Shown: positions 36,931-46,190, counted from the stretch's first letter. The stretch: 64,000 bases of DNA from SKHV01 sp963678565 (GCA_963678565.1 OY782875.1:496001-560000); one strand, 5' to 3'. The notes: generated by a model from the letters alone, not told the origin. Numbers and translations: made by a program.

Positions 36931-37705
36931 AAATCACAAATTAGCATTATACATTTCCTACTATTTAGCCAGATTTGATAAAGCTGCATATGAAAAGTTA
37001 AACTTTGGAAATCAATCGCAAACTCACCAGAAAATTGGAGAACTATTATCAGTAAAGCCAAGTTCAGTTAAGAATTGGAGAGATGAATTTGACCCGTTAT
37101 TTGGGCATAGGGCTGGTTGGTATCAAAGACCATTATCACCTTCAAGAGTTCAAGTTGCAAATGCTTTAGCCAACCTATCTGAACAAGAAGTATATCTGAT
37201 AGTAAAAAATATTCTAAAAGAACAAAAGGCCGAAATCGCTAATATAAAAACTTTAACAGAGTTAGTTGATGATACTGCAGAAACGAAAGAAAGTCGTTTT
37301 ATCCTAAGGGCTCCTACAGGTAAAAATGCAGAAGATTATTTCATACAATACTTTAAGGAAAATGAGAAGCCATTCAAAGGTGAACTTAATGATACTAGAG
37401 ACTTAGGTTGTGGCTATGATTTTGAAATAGTAAATGGTGATTCTTCTTATTTTATAGAGGTTAAAGGATTATCAAAACAATCAGGGGGTATTTTACTTAC
37501 AAATAAAGAATGGGAAACAGCTAAAAGTACAGGAGATAATTACTTTATTGTTTTGATTTCAAACCTTGAAGAAAAACCACAAGTCGAATTTATAAGAAAT
37601 CCTTACAATATTCTTTCACCTAAAGAAAGTATCATTAAAACAATACAAGTGAATTGGAGTGTTTCTGCTAAACAATTAAAAGAATACCATGAACAATCTG
37701 AATAA
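36923..37705 (+). CDS. HTH plus DUF3883-type nuclease-fold protein
   Basis: A 260-residue protein in two parts. Residues about 1-100 are helical with an HTH-like stretch (THQKIGELLSVKPSSVKNWRDEF). Residues about 125-240 form a restriction-endonuclease-like domain of the DUF3883 kind, with GKNAEDYF, the acidic residue in GYDFEI (Asp166) and the E-x-K strand YFIEVKGLSK (Glu179, Lys181), giving a D...ExK site. DUF3883 domains are frequent in restriction and other anti-phage loci. It may be the DNA-recognition and cleavage partner of the ATPase. The start overlaps the methyltransferase by 8 bp and the end overlaps the ATPase gene by 17 bp. Confidence 0.85.
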   Translation: MNENHKLALYISYYLARFDKAAYEKLNFGNQSQTHQKIGELLSVKPSSVKNWRDEFDPLFGHRAGWYQRPLSPSRVQVANALANLSEQEVYLIVKNILKEQKAEIANIKTLTELVDDTAETKESRFILRAPTGKNAEDYFIQYFKENEKPFKGELNDTRDLGCGYDFEIVNGDSSYFIEVKGLSKQSGGILLTNKEWETAKSTGDNYFIVLISNLEEKPQVEFIRNPYNILSPKESIIKTIQVNWSVSAKQLKEYHEQSE

Positions 37706-39170
37706 TTATATTTCCGAAGAAACGCCACCAAAAGCCAGTGCCATGATTAATACCTTCAGGGCATTTGGTTACAACCTACAAACTGCAATTGCAGATATTA
37801 TTGACAATAGTATCTCAGCCAAAGCTGAAAATATTTGGGTGAACTATGAATGGAACGGTTCTGAATCATGGGTTTCAATAATTGATGATGGTATTGGTAT
37901 GGATACTGAAACGTTAGTATCTGCTATGACCCCTGGAAGTAAAGACCCAAACGATGATAGAGAATTAACAGATCTGGGAAGATTTGGATTAGGCTTGAAA
38001 ACTTCATCATTTTCACAATGTAAAACCCTCACAGTTGCAACAAAAAAGAAAGATTATACAGTTCTTAAACGTTGTTGGGATTTAGATTTTGTAAATGAAA
38101 CAGGAAAATGGTCATTGCTAGATTATGTTTCAAACGAGTTTCATATTAAAAAATTAAACGACTTAGAAAATGGAACAATCGTAGTTTGGGAACACCTTGA
38201 CAGACTTGTTGGGAATTCTCACGTTGAAAATGAGGCAGCTAGGAATGTATTTCTAGAAGAGTTTTCTAGTGTGGAAGAACATTTAAGTCTTGTATTTCAT
38301 AGATACCTTGAAAAAAAGAAAATTAAAATCAGGATGAATGGTTTGGAAGTAAAGCCATGGGACCCGTTCATGAAGGATTCAGAAGGTGGTCAATTAATTA
38401 GTGATGAATATCTTGATAATAATAATGTACACGTTAAGTGTTATGTGCTTCCCCATATTTCAAAAATAAGTAAAGACAAAAGGAAATTATCAAAACCAGA
38501 AAAGTGGTATGGTTTGCAAGGGTTTTACATTTATCGAAATGAAAGATTATTACTATATGCTGATTGGTTAGGCTTATTCAACAAAAATGAGCATTACAAG
38601 AATTCTCGAATATTAATCGATATATCAAATCAATTAGACCATGAATGGAAAATTGATATTAAAAAAGCTACTGCATCACCATCAGTTAATGTGAGGAAAG
38701 ATTTAGTCAGATTAGGTAAAATGACTAGACTTGCAGCAGGTAATGTATATCGATTTAGAGGAAATCAAGTAATACTTGATGATTCCATAAAAAGTTTTGA
38801 TTTTCAGCCTATTTGGAAAGCAACAAAAAAACGAGATGGAGCTTTTGAATATTATGTCAATGAAGAACATCCTGTTTTAAGTAAAATCATGAATAATGAG
38901 GTTGTTGAGAAAAAGGATATTAAAACAATTCTTAAATTAATAGGAGAGACAACCCCTGTTGAAGCTATAATTCAAAATTATAGTGAGAACCCTGAAAGCG
39001 TTGAGCTACGAAGTGAACAGAAAGTACTTGAACAAGGAACAATACAATTGGCAAAGTTAATGTTTCAATCTCTTCAAAAATCAGGTGTTTCAAACGAAAT
39101 AGCGACAAAACAAATCTTAAATATTGAGCCATTTAATGAATACCCTCAAATAATCGAATACTTTAATTAG
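37689..39170 (+). CDS. MORC/HSP90-like GHKL ATPase
   Basis: A 493-residue protein with an N-terminal GHKL ATP-binding fold: motif I AIADIIDNSISAKA (Asn40, with Asp36 where HSP90 has Glu), motif II IIDDGIGMD (66-72) and motif III LGRFGLGLKTSSFSQC (97-110). A transducer/S5-like domain follows (about 190-330, including GLQGFYIYRNERLLLYADWLG), then a helical C-terminus. It resembles the bacterial MORC-like ATPases that comparative genomics linked to restriction-modification operons. ATP-driven dimer clamp closure on DNA is the expected action. It overlaps the DUF3883 gene by 17 bp and ends 2 bp before the Z1 gene. Confidence 0.9.
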   Translation: MNNLNNYISEETPPKASAMINTFRAFGYNLQTAIADIIDNSISAKAENIWVNYEWNGSESWVSIIDDGIGMDTETLVSAMTPGSKDPNDDRELTDLGRFGLGLKTSSFSQCKTLTVATKKKDYTVLKRCWDLDFVNETGKWSLLDYVSNEFHIKKLNDLENGTIVVWEHLDRLVGNSHVENEAARNVFLEEFSSVEEHLSLVFHRYLEKKKIKIRMNGLEVKPWDPFMKDSEGGQLISDEYLDNNNVHVKCYVLPHISKISKDKRKLSKPEKWYGLQGFYIYRNERLLLYADWLGLFNKNEHYKNSRILIDISNQLDHEWKIDIKKATASPSVNVRKDLVRLGKMTRLAAGNVYRFRGNQVILDDSIKSFDFQPIWKATKKRDGAFEYYVNEEHPVLSKIMNNEVVEKKDIKTILKLIGETTPVEAIIQNYSENPESVELRSEQKVLEQGTIQLAKLMFQSLQKSGVSNEIATKQILNIEPFNEYPQIIEYFN

Positions 39171-39172
39171 TT

Positions 39173-40111
39173 ATGAGTGAATTTTCAAGTGCAAGAAATA
39201 TAGCCCACGTATTACTAGAAAAATACGGGAGAAAAAATGTAACAAATGAGCTAATTATCAAAGAAGTTGATAATCTTTCTTTGATATCTGATTTTAACAA
39301 TATTGATAAGGATGAGCTTATTGCCCAGCTTGAAGCTGATTTTGATGTGTATTCAAAAGAAGCGACAGAATTAGTTGCAGAAGATGTTAAGCCTTGGTTA
39401 TATGATGAGAAAGTAAACATTAAACCAGATTTATGGAATAGATACAAAATTTACATGAATCAAAAGGATGCATCATTTCCAATTGACACACTTGATGATA
39501 TTACTGATAAAATTCTTGATAAATGTGTAAATCCTAAGACTAAAGGACGTTGGGACAGACGCGGAATGGTTGTAGGTAATGTTCAATCTGGAAAAACAGC
39601 AAATTACACAGGGCTTATTAATAAAGCAACTGATGCAGGTTACAAACTGATTATCGTAATTGCAGGTATACATAACACGCTAAGAGGGCAAACACAAGGC
39701 AGAATTGACAATGGTTTTATTGGACGTGACAGTTCCGATTTTATAAAAAGGCAACGAAACAATAAAACTGGTGTTGGTCATATTAATGCGGATACAGAAA
39801 TATATTCTTTTACAAATTCTGACTCTGACGGAGATTTTAAAAAAAGCATTGCTACAAGAATTAACGTACCAATTGGTGGTAAAAGTCCTACTGTTTTGGT
39901 AATCAAGAAGAATAAAAGCATTCTTGAGAACTTAATTCTTTGGTTACTTGGCTTTGCAGATAAAGATGATACCGGTGAAAATAAAATCTTCAATGTGCCT
40001 TTATTGTTAATTGATGATGAAGCTGATAATGCATCTGTTAATTCAGGTACAGAACTTGATGTAAAAACTATAAACCGCTTATTAAGAACTTTACTAAATC
40101 TGTTTAACTAA
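39173..40111 (+). CDS. N-terminal fragment of the Z1 protein (RecA lobe 1)
   Basis: A 312-residue open frame carrying a helical N-terminal extension and the first RecA-like lobe with Walker A and DEAD-type motifs. It ends at the premature TAA between motifs II and III. If translated alone it could bind ATP poorly or not at all, since lobe 2 and its arginine finger are missing. Confidence 0.7.
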   Translation: MSEFSSARNIAHVLLEKYGRKNVTNELIIKEVDNLSLISDFNNIDKDELIAQLEADFDVYSKEATELVAEDVKPWLYDEKVNIKPDLWNRYKIYMNQKDASFPIDTLDDITDKILDKCVNPKTKGRWDRRGMVVGNVQSGKTANYTGLINKATDAGYKLIIVIAGIHNTLRGQTQGRIDNGFIGRDSSDFIKRQRNNKTGVGHINADTEIYSFTNSDSDGDFKKSIATRINVPIGGKSPTVLVIKKNKSILENLILWLLGFADKDDTGENKIFNVPLLLIDDEADNASVNSGTELDVKTINRLLRTLLNLFN

Positions 40112-40189
40112 AATACATTCATCGGTTATACTGCAACTCCTTATGCCAATATTTTTATTCCTTCCTCTTGGAGCGAAGATTTAGAAACA

Positions 40190-41932
40190 ATGGTTAAAGA
40201 TGTTAGGCTAAAGGTTGGTGAGGATTTGTTTCCAAGAGATTTCATAATCAATATTCCACCTCCATCAAATTACATTGGTGCAACCCAGGTTTTTGGTTTT
40301 GAAAATGAAGATACAGGGGAAGAATATGAAGGCTTGGACATTATACGGTTAACGGATGACCAAGAACCTTATTTCCCAAGAAGACTAAGCAGAACAAATA
40401 GAGATGAACTTCCTGAAGATGTACCTTCAAGTTTGAAAGAAGCTGTAAAATCATTTATTCTTACTTGTGCGATAAGAAGACTAAGAGGTCAGGAAAATAA
40501 ACATAATTCGATGTTAATTCATGTTGCTTTATATGTTGCGTGGATTGACCGAGTTTCTTGGTTAGTGAATGAAATTCTAAGAGATTATACTCTTCAAATT
40601 CGTTCAGGACAAGGAACCTTGCTAAATGAATTACAAGAATTATTTGAAAATGATTTTGTGCCAACAACAAATGAAGTAAGCAAGAATATTACCTATAAAG
40701 ACCCTAAAATAAAGATTCACACATGGAATGAAGTTAGGTCAGTACTAGTTGAAGCGGTTACAAAAATCGAAGTTAGGGCTGTTCATGGCACAAAGAATAC
40801 ACGACAACTTGAGTATCATAAAATTGAAGATATTAATTACGATGACTACGATAATGGTTTATCAGTCATTGCTGTTGGTGGTAATCGTTTAGCACGAGGT
40901 ATAACATTAGAAGGATTGTCTGTAAGTTATTATTTAAGAACTACCCGACTTTATGATTCTTTAATGCAAATGGGGCGATGGTTCGGATACAGACCTGGTT
41001 ATGTGGATTTGTGTCGTTTATATACAACTGAACAATTAGTAAATTGGTATAGACATATTACGCTTGCAACAGAGGAAATGCGCTCTGATTTTGATGTTAT
41101 GTCAGCGCAAAACAAGAGACCTGTTGATTATCGATTAAAAGTTCGGACTCACTCTGGTTTGTTAAGCATTACAGGAGCTGGTAAAATGCGGGAACATGAA
41201 CGAATACAAGTGGGATTTTCTGGTAAAATCAAACAAACTTACCAGTTGACAAAAAATCATGATGTAATTAAAAATAACTTTAAGTCTTTTGAAGGACTTC
41301 TTCAAAGAATGGAAAATCCAACTTTAAGAAGAACAAAAAAAGCAAACAAAATTAATGGGATAATATGGAGCGATATTAAATCTGAGCTTATTACAGATTT
41401 CATCTCTGGCTTTAATTCTGATTTGCCAGATATCCGACCAGAAATTCTAACCAGTTACATCAATAAACAAAATGAAAATGGGGCTCTTCAAAACTGGACA
41501 GTCGCGGTAATATTGAGTTCTGAATCAAAAACTAAGTTTTCATTTGATTGTAAAGGAGAAAGTATTGAAGGTGGTTTACCATTTAGGAATAGTGTTCCTC
41601 CAAATTGTAAGGATTATTTCACTTTACCAAAAAATAATATTCTAGATAGAAAAGATAGACGTCTTGATTTAACAATTGAATCACTTAATCCAAAAGAAAA
41701 GGAGATTAAAGAAGCTAGAGCTAAATCTGGTAAATCATTATTAGTTTTTTATCCATTGGACTGGTCTGCTGACGATGGTTTAGTTGATGGTATTCCCTTA
41801 ATTGGTTGGGGGATAGTTTTTCCTGAAATTGATAACGAAGAAAAAGTTGAGTTTGCTGCTCGTCCTATGGTATCGGATTCAGAAGAAGGTCAAGTCGATA
41901 ATGATAATGATATAGAAAATGGAGATGAGTAA
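40190..41932 (+). CDS. C-terminal fragment of the Z1 protein (RecA lobe 2 and C-terminal part)
   Basis: A 580-residue frame from the first ATG after the premature stop, in the same reading frame as the N-terminal fragment. It holds motifs V and VI (GGNRLARGITLEGL, QMGRWFGYRPGYVDL) and a long C-terminal region. Restarting at 40190 would omit 26 conserved codons, including GYTATP. No Shine-Dalgarno is evident. The end overlaps the next gene by 14 bp. Confidence 0.65.
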   Translation: MVKDVRLKVGEDLFPRDFIINIPPPSNYIGATQVFGFENEDTGEEYEGLDIIRLTDDQEPYFPRRLSRTNRDELPEDVPSSLKEAVKSFILTCAIRRLRGQENKHNSMLIHVALYVAWIDRVSWLVNEILRDYTLQIRSGQGTLLNELQELFENDFVPTTNEVSKNITYKDPKIKIHTWNEVRSVLVEAVTKIEVRAVHGTKNTRQLEYHKIEDINYDDYDNGLSVIAVGGNRLARGITLEGLSVSYYLRTTRLYDSLMQMGRWFGYRPGYVDLCRLYTTEQLVNWYRHITLATEEMRSDFDVMSAQNKRPVDYRLKVRTHSGLLSITGAGKMREHERIQVGFSGKIKQTYQLTKNHDVIKNNFKSFEGLLQRMENPTLRRTKKANKINGIIWSDIKSELITDFISGFNSDLPDIRPEILTSYINKQNENGALQNWTVAVILSSESKTKFSFDCKGESIEGGLPFRNSVPPNCKDYFTLPKNNILDRKDRRLDLTIESLNPKEKEIKEARAKSGKSLLVFYPLDWSADDGLVDGIPLIGWGIVFPEIDNEEKVEFAARPMVSDSEEGQVDNDNDIENGDE

Positions 41933-42902
41933 TCTCAAAGAAATATGGGCTAATCAAATTGCAAACTCAGGATTAGGTGTTGTAAAAGAAAGAATTGAAA
42001 ATTTAACTCAGTTCGATTGCTTTATTGGTACAATCATGGCTTCAAAAGCCAAACTGTTTTCTATTAAAATACCTGTAGGTTTTAATGTTAGCCCTAATTA
42101 CTTAAAAAGGTTTACAGGTGTTGAAATACAGATTTTACCTTCAAATGAATTGATAATAATTTTACAGGAAAATGAACTTTCAGAAATTTTCATATTGTTT
42201 ATAGAAGATATTATTAATTCGATTTGTACAGTTTCAACCGTTGAAGATGCTTTATTAAAAATATCTCAGAGAGTTTTGTATTGGAAAAGGTTATTTGGGA
42301 AATTTACAGGTGGTTTGCTAACTCCACAACAGCAAAGAGGTTTATATGGTGAATTATTAATTCTTGAGATTTTATTAAAAAAAACCAATAACCACGTTAG
42401 GGTTCTAGAAGCATGGCAAGCACCAGCGGGTACAAATCAGGATTTTTATTTTGGAAAACTTGCTCTTGAGGTGAAGACGTCAAAGTTAAATAACCCTGCA
42501 ATTAAAATCGCAAATGAATTTCAGCTAGATTCTTCATTATTTAGTAATCTGCTCATTTCCTTTATACGCCTTTCCGAATTGCCTAGTGGCGAAGATACAT
42601 TATTGAGTAAAATCTACGAAATAAGAAGTACTCTTGAACTATACCCGTTATTAATTGAAGAATTTAATTTAAAGCTATCCCATCTGGGAGTTAGTACTGA
42701 TATAGAAAGTGAATACAACAAAATAGCATACAATATTAGAAGCATTACATATTATCAGGTAGCAGATGATTTTCCAAGAATTACTTCATCAATGGTAGAT
42801 AGAGCAGTTACGCATATTTCCTATGAAATTTCACCAAATGAATGTACTCGCTTTGAGATTTCTTCTGAAACCGTTATTAAAGAAATTTTAAATGCAGAAT
42901 AA
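41919..42902 (+). CDS. PD-(D/E)XK motif protein (DUF4420-type)
   Basis: A 327-residue protein with a restriction-endonuclease-like core: GLYGELLILEILL (Glu145 helix), then GTNQDFYFGKLALEVKTSK with Asp175 and the Glu184-Val-Lys186 strand. This matches the PD-(D/E)XK motif proteins (DUF4420) that accompany Z1 and MORC-like genes in restriction loci. It is probably a nuclease subunit. The start overlaps the Z1 frame by 14 bp and the end overlaps the AIPR gene by 11 bp, so translation is coupled. A second in-frame Met lies two codons in (41925). Confidence 0.88.
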   Translation: MEMSNLKEIWANQIANSGLGVVKERIENLTQFDCFIGTIMASKAKLFSIKIPVGFNVSPNYLKRFTGVEIQILPSNELIIILQENELSEIFILFIEDIINSICTVSTVEDALLKISQRVLYWKRLFGKFTGGLLTPQQQRGLYGELLILEILLKKTNNHVRVLEAWQAPAGTNQDFYFGKLALEVKTSKLNNPAIKIANEFQLDSSLFSNLLISFIRLSELPSGEDTLLSKIYEIRSTLELYPLLIEEFNLKLSHLGVSTDIESEYNKIAYNIRSITYYQVADDFPRITSSMVDRAVTHISYEISPNECTRFEISSETVIKEILNAE

Positions 42903-45258
42903 AAATATCGATTTTGAATTAGATACATTTATTCAGAACCTTTATCATGAGGTTCAATCCTTGGTGTATGCAGATGAAAATGGAGACTCTAAGGAGAATA
43001 AATTTACAGAGTATGTTATGGAAACTCTTGCTGATGCAGGAGAAACGGAAGGTATTAGGCTTTGTAATTATATAAAAGAAAATAAAAACGAGAATATCCA
43101 GTTCAAAATTAACGGTTATGCTCTCGAAGAAGGCTATGAAAATATTGACATTTTCATTTCTTCATACAAAGACACCAATGAGTTATACCGACTTGGTAAA
43201 GCGGACTTTGAGAAGCTTCAAAAATGGGCGACAGGTTTTGTGAATGCTGCACTTAAAGGTTATTTAGAAGATGTTGAGCCATCTACAGAAGCCTATGGTT
43301 TAGCCTCAATTCTACACAAAAACCGTAATAATATTATTCGGGTAAATGTTTTTATTCTCTCGAATGGTGATATTCCGCATGATCCTCCAAATAATTTTAA
43401 ATTAAAGAGTCTTGAAGATATTCTAGTAAATTTTAAAATATGGGATATTGAAAGGTTACATCGTTTAGCACAGTCAACTGGTAACAGAGAACCGATTGAA
43501 ATAGATTTTGAGGAACTTATGGGGGAAGTTATTCCATGTCTTGAAATGCCTTCACAAAATGAATTATATGAATGTTACCTAGCAATTGTACCTGGCAGTA
43601 TTTTAGCAAACTTATATAGGAACTATGGTACGAGACTTTTAGAAAGTAATGTTAGAGCGTTCCTGCAACAGACAATTAAAGTTAACAAAGGGATTCGAGA
43701 TACAATAAGGTTTAATCCACAAATGTTTCTACCGTACAATAATGGATTGGCAACAACAGCACAAGAAGTTAAAATAAAATTAAATGAGAATGGTCAAAAG
43801 GTAATTACAGCAGTTAAAGATTTTCAAATTGTAAATGGTGGTCAGACTACAGCATCATTATTTCATACAGCGAAAAAATATAAGGAGGCTAATCTATCCG
43901 AAGTCTTCGTCCAAATGAAGCTAACTGTAATTAAAGATGAGGTTAGAAAAAATGAAACTGTGCCTTTTATTTCTCGCTATGCAAACAGTCAAACAAAAGT
44001 ATCAGAACTTGATTTGACTTCTAATAGCCCATTTTTACAGCGCTTAGAAGAACTTTCAAGAACAACTTATGCGATAGATCCTGAAGATAAAAACAAACAA
44101 ACCATTTGGTTTTTCGAAAGAGTAAAAGGCCAATATAAAGAAGCACTTAATAAAGAACCTACTAAGAGCAAGCAGAATGCCTTTAAACTGAAGTATCCTC
44201 GTAATCAAATGATAATAAAGTCAGATATTTCTAAACATATGAATATTTGGCATTTAAAACCATTTCATGTGGCAAAAGGTTCGCAGAAGAACTATACTTC
44301 TTTTATGCGTGATATTGATAAAGTATTTTCAAAAAAGAAACCAGGCAGGGTTTATTGGGAAGATATCGTTGCTAATGCAATTTTATTCCAAGCAACCGAC
44401 AAACTGTTTGGAAGGAAAAATCAAAACCCTATTGGCGACACAAACATTAAATCGCATACAGTAGCATATTCATTATCATATTTTCATCATTTAACACAGA
44501 ATAAATTAAACCTTGGTCAGATTTGGAATAATCAAGTCATTGAAGAAGATTTACAACTTGAAATCAAGAAGATATTAATATTTGTATATAACTTCTTCAT
44601 AAATCTTGACGTAGCTTTGATAAGTGAAGCTGTTAAAAGTGAGAAGGTTTGGGATAAATTAAAAGAAACAAAAGTTGAAAATATTGAATTTGATGTTGTA
44701 AATAAATATTTAATAACGGAAGCAGAATATAAATCACGCTATGAATCAAAATCTGATGAAGTTGCCGAAACAGAAAAGTACAATACTTTTGAAGAAATCA
44801 CCTCACTTGGATTAAATTTCTGGGATGGGTTATGTTTGTATATGCTCCGAACTGATTGTTTAACTCAAGTGGATCAAAATTATGTATCTGTGATAAGAGG
44901 GAAATTAAGGAAGAATGGCAACCTAACAGATTCTGAAATAAAGAGAGGTGGTACAATTATTGCAAAATTAAAAGAACTTCAAATTGATTTTTATGACATA
45001 AGTTCTATTAGTAAATTAGCAGAAAATGATACTCTTGACCCTTTGGTTGTTTATAATAGATTAAAGCTATTAGATAAAGCTACCTGGAAAAAAGTTATTG
45101 ACATTGGAGAACAAACAGGGAAGCTTTCTTTCAATGAGATTAGTGTTATTAAAACAGTGATTTTAAAAGTAAGAAAGAAAGAGAATATTGATTTGAAACG
45201 TTTGGAAATAGTAAATAGTTCCTTGGATAAGATTAAAAAATTCGGAGTTAATGTGTAA
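42892..45258 (+). CDS. AIPR (abortive infection phage resistance) family protein
   Basis: A 788-residue protein with the AIPR-domain hallmarks: an N-terminal region with a nuclease-like segment (FKINGYALEEGYENIDIFIS, about 65-85), then FLPYNNGLATTAQEV (about 280-295), VKDFQIVNGGQTTASLFHT (about 306-325) and FISRYANSQTKVSELDL. AIPR proteins were first named from lactococcal abortive-infection loci and recur in restriction-like operons with Z1 and PD-(D/E)XK proteins. The mechanism is not established. This is the last gene of the operon; a strong terminator follows 47 bp downstream. Confidence 0.92.
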   Translation: MQNKNIDFELDTFIQNLYHEVQSLVYADENGDSKENKFTEYVMETLADAGETEGIRLCNYIKENKNENIQFKINGYALEEGYENIDIFISSYKDTNELYRLGKADFEKLQKWATGFVNAALKGYLEDVEPSTEAYGLASILHKNRNNIIRVNVFILSNGDIPHDPPNNFKLKSLEDILVNFKIWDIERLHRLAQSTGNREPIEIDFEELMGEVIPCLEMPSQNELYECYLAIVPGSILANLYRNYGTRLLESNVRAFLQQTIKVNKGIRDTIRFNPQMFLPYNNGLATTAQEVKIKLNENGQKVITAVKDFQIVNGGQTTASLFHTAKKYKEANLSEVFVQMKLTVIKDEVRKNETVPFISRYANSQTKVSELDLTSNSPFLQRLEELSRTTYAIDPEDKNKQTIWFFERVKGQYKEALNKEPTKSKQNAFKLKYPRNQMIIKSDISKHMNIWHLKPFHVAKGSQKNYTSFMRDIDKVFSKKKPGRVYWEDIVANAILFQATDKLFGRKNQNPIGDTNIKSHTVAYSLSYFHHLTQNKLNLGQIWNNQVIEEDLQLEIKKILIFVYNFFINLDVALISEAVKSEKVWDKLKETKVENIEFDVVNKYLITEAEYKSRYESKSDEVAETEKYNTFEEITSLGLNFWDGLCLYMLRTDCLTQVDQNYVSVIRGKLRKNGNLTDSEIKRGGTIIAKLKELQIDFYDISSISKLAENDTLDPLVVYNRLKLLDKATWKKVIDIGEQTGKLSFNEISVIKTVILKVRKKENIDLKRLEIVNSSLDKIKKFGVNV

Positions 45259-45305
45259 CTCTTTCAAATTTGAGTTGTATCAATAGCACTTAAAATATTA
45301 TCAAT

Positions 45306-45339
45306 AAAAAGCAGTTACAACTTAATGTAACTGCTTTTT
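45306..45339. terminator. bidirectional terminator, defence operon / tRNA
   Basis: AAAAAGCAGTTAC (45306-45318) and GTAACTGCTTTTT (45327-45339) form a 13-bp stem with U runs in both directions. It ends the AIPR transcript on plus and the tRNA transcript on minus. Confidence 0.9.
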
Positions 45340-45344
45340 GTTTG

Positions 45345-45418
45345 TGGGCCCACCTGGGCTTGAACCAGGGACTCCCTGATTATGAGTCAGGTGCTCTAAC
45401 CAACTGAGCTATAGGCCC
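45345..45418 (-). tRNA. tRNA with CAU anticodon (elongator Met or Ile2)
   Basis: Read on the minus strand, the acceptor arm GGGCCTA (45418-45412) pairs with TGGGCCC (45352-45346). The D-arm is TAGCTCAGTTGGTTAGAGC, the anticodon arm is CCTGA CTCATAA TCAGG with anticodon CAU, and the T-arm carries GGTTCAAGCC. The discriminator is A and CCA is not encoded. Whether C34 becomes lysidine (Ile2) or the tRNA is elongator Met cannot be decided by eye. It is not an initiator, since the anticodon stem lacks three G-C pairs in a row. Confidence 0.95.
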
Positions 45419-45533
45419 CAATAATTTATTTTGTGATAAACTATTTTCGGGTTTGATTGAAAACCGTTTGCTTTTCGATTTTCGGTGTGCAATTTTAATG
45501 AATTGTATGTAATTACACAAGCAAATTCTATGA

Positions 45534-46175
45534 TCAATTTACTTTTTCTTCGGTAATTGTTCCTTTCTTCTTGGGTTCGTTGAAATATTTCTTGTAAAAA
45601 ATTAAGATGATTCCAATTCCAATGGTGATGGATGAGTCGGCCAAGTTAAAAACCGGACGGAAGAAAATAAATGGATCTCCTGCATTGATTGGCGACCAAC
45701 CGGGCCAGTTCCCTTTGATGATTGGAAAATAGAACATGTCGACTACCGAACCATGTAAAAAGGTTTCGTATCCACCTCCTTCGGGGAATATTTGTGCCAA
45801 TTGTCCGTAGCTGTCGGTGAAAATCATTCCGTAAAAGGCACTGTCGATAATGTTTCCGGCGGCTCCGGCTATGATCATCGATACAGCAACTACCAAACCG
45901 TTTGGAATGCCTTGTTTGATCATTTTCCCTAGATAAATGGCAATTCCGGTAATGGCTATGATTCGGAAAATACTTAAGAACATTTTTCCGTATTCTCCGG
46001 CGAATTCCATTCCGAAGGCCATTCCTTTGTTTTCAACAAAGTGAATGATGAACCAATTTCCGAAAATTCGGGTTTCTTCGCCTAAAATGTAATGGGTTTT
46101 AATATAGATTTTTAGAATTTGGTCGAATAGCAAAACCAAAAATATTACCAATATTGAGATCTGTTTTTTAGACAT
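45534..46175 (-). CDS. lspA: lipoprotein signal peptidase II
   Basis: An inner-membrane aspartyl peptidase that removes signal peptides from diacylated prolipoproteins. Four membrane helices are visible, with the two catalytic Asp motifs GAAGNIIDSAFYG (Asp111) and VFNLADSSITIG (Asp180), plus the conserved FVENKGMAFG segment. At 213 residues it is longer than the usual 160-170, because of a periplasmic insertion between the two Asp motifs (about 118-170), which is normal in Bacteroidota. Lipoproteins elsewhere in the window (ApbE, Ig-like protein) are its likely clients. It is the distal gene after the DksA-like gene, with a terminator between them. Confidence 0.96.
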   Translation of the reverse strand: MSKKQISILVIFLVLLFDQILKIYIKTHYILGEETRIFGNWFIIHFVENKGMAFGMEFAGEYGKMFLSIFRIIAITGIAIYLGKMIKQGIPNGLVVAVSMIIAGAAGNIIDSAFYGMIFTDSYGQLAQIFPEGGGYETFLHGSVVDMFYFPIIKGNWPGWSPINAGDPFIFFRPVFNLADSSITIGIGIILIFYKKYFNEPKKKGTITEEKVN

Positions 46176-46190
46176 AATGCAATGTTTATT

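Larger units (their letters stand above)
39173..41932 (+). pseudogene. Z1-type SF2 helicase/endonuclease, split by an in-frame TAA
   Basis: The frame from ATG 39173 runs to 41932 but has a single stop, TAA at 40109-40111; apart from that codon it would encode about 919 residues. Before the stop are Walker A GNVQSGKT (about 134-141) and the DEAD-like box LLIDDEADNAS (about 277-287). Right after it, in the same frame and ahead of any ATG, comes FIGYTATPYANIF, the conserved motif III/Z1 segment. Further on are GGNRLARGITLEGLS and LMQMGRWFGYRPGY (motifs V and VI). Continuity across the stop shows one ancestral gene. A C-to-T change (CAA to TAA) or A-to-T (AAA to TAA) would explain it. It should couple ATP hydrolysis to DNA restriction with its neighbours. 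Confidence 0.88.

Noticed and set aside
37791..37812. Asp instead of Glu at the catalytic position of the GHKL ATPase (ADIIDN)
   Set aside because: ADxIDN is common in bacterial MORC/HSP90-like proteins of restriction loci, so it is not a sign of inactivation.
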